Below, one piece after another: positions 43,249 through 46,332 of a DNA stretch of 46,332 nt. The notes below the pieces were generated by a model that ran no database searches, was not told the DNA's origin, and saw only the letters and a program-made list of their open reading frames with translations. Position numbers and translations under genes: made by a program. The stretch spans positions 420 to 46,751 of the forward strand of contig JASEFK010000018.1 in the NCBI GenBank assembly GCA_030019255.1, read 5' to 3'. The stretch's first letter is position 1; each line of letters starts with the position of its first letter. The DNA is from Actinomycetota bacterium (GTDB lineage Bacteria; Actinomycetota; Geothermincolia; Geothermincolales; RBG-13-55-18).

Positions 43249-43942
43249 TGGACGCTGGCTTCTGGCCATGGACCTTGCTGGACCGCGGGGGCTGGTGGTC
43301 CTCGAGGGTCCGGGGGTGATGCTTCACAGCTCTTGGGAGGGAGGGGAACGGGCGAGGCTCCTTTTCACCGTCGCCGGTGACCTGCTGCGCGAGGCGGGCA
43401 TCACGCCGCGGGACCTGGGGTTGTTGGGGATAGGCAGGGGGCCTGGGTCCTTCACCGGGATCCGCATGGGGGTTATGGCCGCCAAGGCGCTGGCCGAGGT
43501 GCTGGGGTTACCCTTGGTGGCCCCGGATAGCCTGGCGGCGGCGGCCGTGGGACCGGAGGGCACGGAGAATGTCTTCGTGGCCCTGGACGCTAGGCAGGGG
43601 GAGATCTACAGCGCCCTCTTCCGGATGGAGGGCCACGGCGGGTTCGCCTTCCCGAAGCTTCTCGCGGGGCCGCTGGTGTGCGGACCCGAGGAGACGGCCC
43701 GTTTTCTGGTAGAGAGGATGATCGGCCTGGAGGGAGAGCTTCTCCTGGTGGGAAGCGGCGTAGGCGCTTACCCGGATGTCTGGCCGCGGGAAGCGCGCCG
43801 GGCGGAGAGACGGGGGCCGGATCCCGCCGGGCTGGCATGGCTGTGCCGGGAGCTTCACGGGCGGGGCGAGGTGGAGGACCACCTCTCCCTGATTCCCCTG
43901 TACCTGAGGCGGCCGGACGTGGGCGAGGTGAGGAATGTCTGA
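43238..43942 (+). CDS. tsaB: tRNA threonylcarbamoyladenosine biosynthesis protein TsaB
   Basis: TsaB partners TsaD and TsaE in t6A synthesis. It has 234 aa with IGRGPGSFTGIRMGVMAAKALA (about 67-88) and FVALDARQGEIYSALFRM, the TsaB core. The N-terminal ASKHA motif is partly unusual (AMDLAGPRGLVVL, where Thr/Ser are more common after Asp). The end IPLYLRRPDV is standard. It overlaps rimI by 8 bases. Confidence 0.94.
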   Translation: MENNGRWLLAMDLAGPRGLVVLEGPGVMLHSSWEGGERARLLFTVAGDLLREAGITPRDLGLLGIGRGPGSFTGIRMGVMAAKALAEVLGLPLVAPDSLAAAAVGPEGTENVFVALDARQGEIYSALFRMEGHGGFAFPKLLAGPLVCGPEETARFLVERMIGLEGELLLVGSGVGAYPDVWPREARRAERRGPDPAGLAWLCRELHGRGEVEDHLSLIPLYLRRPDVGEVRNV

Positions 43943-44456
43943 GGGGACGCGCCTCCCGGAACTTCTCATAAGGCGCATGCAACCGGAAGACCTCCCCGAG
44001 GTCATGGAGCTGGAGAGGAGGGCTTTCTCCAGCCCCTGGACGGAGGAAATGTACCGTCGGGAGCTGGAGAAATGGGAGGGTTGTTACCTGGTGGCCCGCA
44101 GCGGCGGGGAACTGGTAGGTTACGGCGGAGCGCTACTTATTCTTGACGAGGCGCACGTCATGACCCTGGCCGTGCGCGAGGATCTGCGCCGCAGGGGCAT
44201 AGGCGCCAGGCTGCTCCTGGAGCTGGTGCGGAAGACGGAGAGGATGGGAGCGCGTTTCCTGACCCTGGAGGTGCGCAAGTCCAACCGCCCGGCCATAGAG
44301 CTCTACACCCGGTTCGGCTTTCAGGTCATGGGGGAACGGAAACAGTATTACCTGGACAACCTGGAGAACGCCCTGATCATGTGGACGGAGGACATCACCA
44401 CTCCGGAGTACAGGAAAAGACTGGAAGAACTGGAGCGAAGGTACGGGGCGGTTTGA
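43935..44456 (+). CDS. rimI: Ribosomal protein S18-alanine N-acetyltransferase (GNAT)
   Basis: It is a GNAT acetyltransferase of 173 aa. Motif A (acetyl-CoA binding) reads VMTLAVREDLRRRGIGARLL, with the R-x-x-G-I-G turn, and motif B is LEVRKSNRPAIELYTRFGF. The tail ENALIMWTEDI is typical of RimI. The cluster tsaB-rimI-tsaD is common in Gram-positive bacteria. ATG overlaps the tsaB end; tsaD begins 1 base after the stop. Confidence 0.94.
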   Translation: MSEGTRLPELLIRRMQPEDLPEVMELERRAFSSPWTEEMYRRELEKWEGCYLVARSGGELVGYGGALLILDEAHVMTLAVREDLRRRGIGARLLLELVRKTERMGARFLTLEVRKSNRPAIELYTRFGFQVMGERKQYYLDNLENALIMWTEDITTPEYRKRLEELERRYGAV

Positions 44457-44457
44457 C

Positions 44458-45498
44458 ATGGGCGCGGACTTCCTGCTGGGCATCGAGACCTCCTGCGACG
44501 AGACCTCCGCGGCGGTGGTGGAGCGCGGGGGGAAGGTGAGTTCGCTGGTCATCTCCTCCCAGGCCCGCTTACATTCCAAGTACGGAGGCGTGGTCCCCGA
44601 GGTGGCCGGGCGGGCTCACCTGGAGGCCCTTCTTCCCGCCGTGCGGGAGGCACTGTCCCAGGCGGGCATCGGCTACCGGGACCTGAGGGGGGTGGCGGTG
44701 ACCCGGGGGCCGGGGCTCATCGGGTCCCTCCTGGTGGGACTCACCGCGGCCAAGGCGATATGCTTCGCCCTGGACCTGCCCCTCCTGGCGGTGAATCACC
44801 TGGAGGCTCACATATACGCTAACTTCCTCCATTTCCCGGGCCTGGAGCCACCGCTCCTGGCCTTCGTGGTCTCCGGGGGCCACACCTTGCTGGTGCACAT
44901 GCTGGGCCACCGTCGCTACCGGATACTGGGAAAGACCCTGGACGACGCCGCCGGGGAGGCCTTCGACAAGATCGCCCGCTTCCTGGGATTGGGCTATCCC
45001 GGCGGTCCGGAAATCGACCGCCTCTCAAAGGAAGGGGACCCCCGGGCGATTCCCTTCCCTCGAGCCCTCCTGCACGACGGGACCTACAACTTCTCCCTCT
45101 CCGGGCTGAAGACGGCGGTCATCAATTATGTGCGCAGGGTGCGGGCGGAGGGGAAGGAGGTCCCGGTGGCGGACGTGGTCGCCTCCTTCCAGGCGGCGGT
45201 GGTGGAGGTCCAGGTGCACAAGATCACCCGGGCGGTGGAGGAGACGGGCGCGAGGAGGGTGGTGCTGGCCGGAGGGGTCGCCGCCAACAGCTATCTCCGC
45301 AGCAGCCTCCGGGGGGCCCTGGAGTCGCGGGGGGCGGAGCTCTTCTACCCTCCCCTGAACCTGTGCCTGGACAACGCGGCCATGGTGGCCTACCTGGGAT
45401 GGCGCATGCTGGAGGAGGGGGACGTGGCGTCCCTGGACGTGGATGCCGCGGCCACCCTGCCCCTCCCCGGGGAGTCCCCGGATGGAGTCCCCGGGTGA
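44458..45498 (+). CDS. tsaD: tRNA N6-adenosine threonylcarbamoyltransferase TsaD
   Basis: It transfers threonylcarbamoyl to A37 of ANN-decoding tRNAs. It has 346 aa. LLGIETSCDETSAAVVE at the start, metal-binding HLEAHIYANFL, SGGHTLLVHM, GEAFDKIARFLGLGYPGGP and the C-terminal VVLAGGVAANSYLR and NAAMVAYLG all match. It closes the tsaE-tsaB-rimI-tsaD operon. Confidence 0.97.
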   Translation: MGADFLLGIETSCDETSAAVVERGGKVSSLVISSQARLHSKYGGVVPEVAGRAHLEALLPAVREALSQAGIGYRDLRGVAVTRGPGLIGSLLVGLTAAKAICFALDLPLLAVNHLEAHIYANFLHFPGLEPPLLAFVVSGGHTLLVHMLGHRRYRILGKTLDDAAGEAFDKIARFLGLGYPGGPEIDRLSKEGDPRAIPFPRALLHDGTYNFSLSGLKTAVINYVRRVRAEGKEVPVADVVASFQAAVVEVQVHKITRAVEETGARRVVLAGGVAANSYLRSSLRGALESRGAELFYPPLNLCLDNAAMVAYLGWRMLEEGDVASLDVDAAATLPLPGESPDGVPG

Positions 45499-45517
45499 GG
45501 GGTGAGGGGAACCGGGA

Positions 45518-45537
45518 CGTCGGCTGACGGACTTTTT
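45518..45537 (+). terminator. Weak candidate terminator after tsaD
   Basis: CGTC (45518-45521) pairs with GACG (45526-45529) around GGCT, then GAC and TTTTT (45533-45537). A 4-base stem is weak, so this is tentative. The remaining bases to 45630 show nothing else. Confidence 0.3.
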
Positions 45538-45630
45538 ACATGCCATGCCGCGGGGGGCTTGACACGTCCACGGTGCAAGGTCCCCGCTCCTTCCTTGATG
45601 CCTGCGACACGCCCCAGGCGACTGTTGGGT

Positions 45631-45954
45631 TCAGCCGCACTGACGGTCCAGCTCGTCCAGAAGGTAGAGAGCGGCGTAGGCGGCGGACGGACCGCCGCCC
45701 ATGAGAATGCCGGCTCCCGCGGCCTCCAGTATCTCCTCCCGGGAGGCTCCCGCCTCTAGCGCTCCCCGCACGTGCACGCGGATGCAGGGCTCGCACCTCA
45801 CGGCCACCGAGGCCCCAACCAGGATGAGGCGCTTGACCTTCACGCTGAGCGCCCCCTCGCTGAGGACACTGTCGTGCAGGCCGGAGAAGGATTCCATGAC
45901 CCTGGGGAGCTCCTCTCCCAGGCGCTGCATGATCTGGTGGGCATCACCTTCCAA
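45631..45954 (-). CDS. Carboxymuconolactone decarboxylase/AhpD-like protein
   Basis: It is a small CMD-fold protein of about 107 aa. The core LSVKVKRLILVGASVAVRCEPCIRVHVR contains the Cys-x2-Cys-x3-His motif used by AhpD-type peroxidase/disulfide chemistry. GASREEILEAAGAGILMGGG follows. The start is uncertain: TTG 45954 has GGTGAGG upstream; GTG 45963, ATG 45930 and TTG 46020 are in frame, the last adding 22 residues with extra Cys. It diverges from groES. Confidence 0.82.
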   Translation of the reverse strand: MEGDAHQIMQRLGEELPRVMESFSGLHDSVLSEGALSVKVKRLILVGASVAVRCEPCIRVHVRGALEAGASREEILEAAGAGILMGGGPSAAYAALYLLDELDRQCG

Positions 45955-46040
45955 GTTCCTCACCCCCGTCTTACAATCGCATCCGCCCGTCTTCGTCGGA
46001 ACCTGAAACGGAAGATGCAAAGATTTTACACCCTAACCTC

Positions 46041-46069
46041 TTGATTTCCCGGGACCTTTGTATTATCCT
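46041..46069 (+). promoter_or_regulatory. Candidate promoter of groES
   Basis: TTGATT (46041-46046), a 17-base spacer and TATCCT (46064-46069) resemble a sigma-70 promoter (4 of 6 in each box). The CIRCE element starts 5 bases after the -10 box, so HrcA binding would cover the transcription start. Confidence 0.6.
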
Positions 46070-46073
46070 CTCT

Positions 46074-46100
46074 TTAGCACTCTCGAGAGTAGAGTGCTAA
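46074..46100 (+). promoter_or_regulatory. CIRCE operator (HrcA binding site)
   Basis: TTAGCACTC (46074-46082), 9 bases, GAGTGCTAA (46092-46100) is a perfect match to the CIRCE consensus. It marks heat-shock control of groES(L) by the HrcA repressor and lies 115 bases before the groES ATG. Confidence 0.97.
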
Positions 46101-46214
46101 CATATTTAAGATCTGAGTGATAACACTCTATTCCCGGGAGTGCCAGCGAAAGTTTTAGCTTGTTTTAAAAGGATGGGTAAAGCCTAAAAAAGAGAGGATA
46201 GGAGGGATGCGTAG

Positions 46215-46332
46215 ATGAAGCTGAAGCCGCTGGGTGATCGGGTACTGGTCAAGCCGGGCGAGAGCGAGGAGCGGACCAAGTCCGGTCTGGTTATACCCGA
46301 CACCGCCAAGGAGAAGCCCCAGGAAGGTGAAG
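46215..46332 (+). CDS. groES: Co-chaperonin GroES (partial)
   Basis: It is the lid of the GroEL chaperonin. It is cut by the window end after 39 codons. [20 protein letters not shown], then [18 protein letters not shown], is the GroES N-terminus. ATG 46215 is 8 bases after GGAGGG. It is regulated by the CIRCE element upstream. Confidence 0.97.
   Translation, partial: MKLKPLGDRVLVKPGESEERTKSGLVIPDTAKEKPQEGE

Noticed and set aside
45559-45587. TTGACA promoter after tsaD
   Set aside because: The -35 box is perfect, but the position 17 bases on is CCCCGC, and no gene follows on the plus strand before groES, which has its own promoter.

Overview
The window is a dense, GC-rich (roughly two-thirds G+C by eye) bacterial core-genome segment. 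It starts inside tuf and ends inside groES. Gene order (S10-spc-alpha super-operon, rplQ-truA, rplM-rpsI-glmM-glmS-acpS-nnr-alr, then tsaE-tsaB-rimI-tsaD-groES with a CIRCE operator) and zinc-binding S14, L36, S4 and L24 point to a high-GC Gram-positive lineage. A deep-branching, possibly thermophilic actinobacterium (Geothermincolia/OPB41-like) fits best, but that placement is inference from gene order and protein style.

Layout. 1-16105: tuf 3' end and an almost uninterrupted plus-strand operon rpsJ-rplC-rplD-rplW-rplB-rpsS-rplV-rpsC-rplP-rpmC-rpsQ-rplN-rplX-rplE-rpsN-rpsH-rplF-rplR-rpsE-rpmD-rplO-secY-adk-map-infA-rpmJ-rpsM-rpsK-rpsD-rpoA-rplQ, closed by an intrinsic terminator. The rplF/rplR junction carries a tandem partial duplication that makes a 26-codon chimeric micro-ORF. 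16169-22099: truA, a minus-strand phosphohexomutase and putative lipoprotein, then plus-strand phosphoglucose/phosphomannose isomerase and purine nucleoside phosphorylase. 22397-30388: a strong promoter, then rplM-rpsI, glmM-glmS (UDP-GlcNAc precursor supply), acpS, nnr, a CBS-domain protein and alr.

30501-42720 is an accessory block that separates alr from the tsa genes, which are neighbours in many actinobacteria. It holds a THEP1-type NTPase next to a zinc-ribbon BCAM0308-like protein, an HD-domain CCA tRNA nucleotidyltransferase, a P1-family peptidase and a nitroreductase. It also has a minus-strand surface-glycan operon (a 1188-aa YfhO-like/GT2 fusion, an epimerase lacking the usual catalytic Tyr, and a DegT aminotransferase), an FmdB zinc-ribbon protein and a family 4 uracil-DNA glycosylase. 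42739-45498: tsaE-tsaB-rimI-tsaD (t6A tRNA modification). 45631-46332: a small minus-strand AhpD/CMD-like protein diverging from groES, which has a perfect CIRCE.

No rRNA, tRNA, CRISPR array, transposase or phage gene was recognised. Some long intergenic spaces contain degenerate repeats and hairpins that the genes do not explain. Many core genes appear to start with TTG. I did not find a convincing defence or other novel multi-gene system. The least ordinary items are the rplF/rplR duplication, the THEP1/zinc-ribbon pair, the YfhO-GT2 fusion with its atypical epimerase, and the repeat-bearing spacers.
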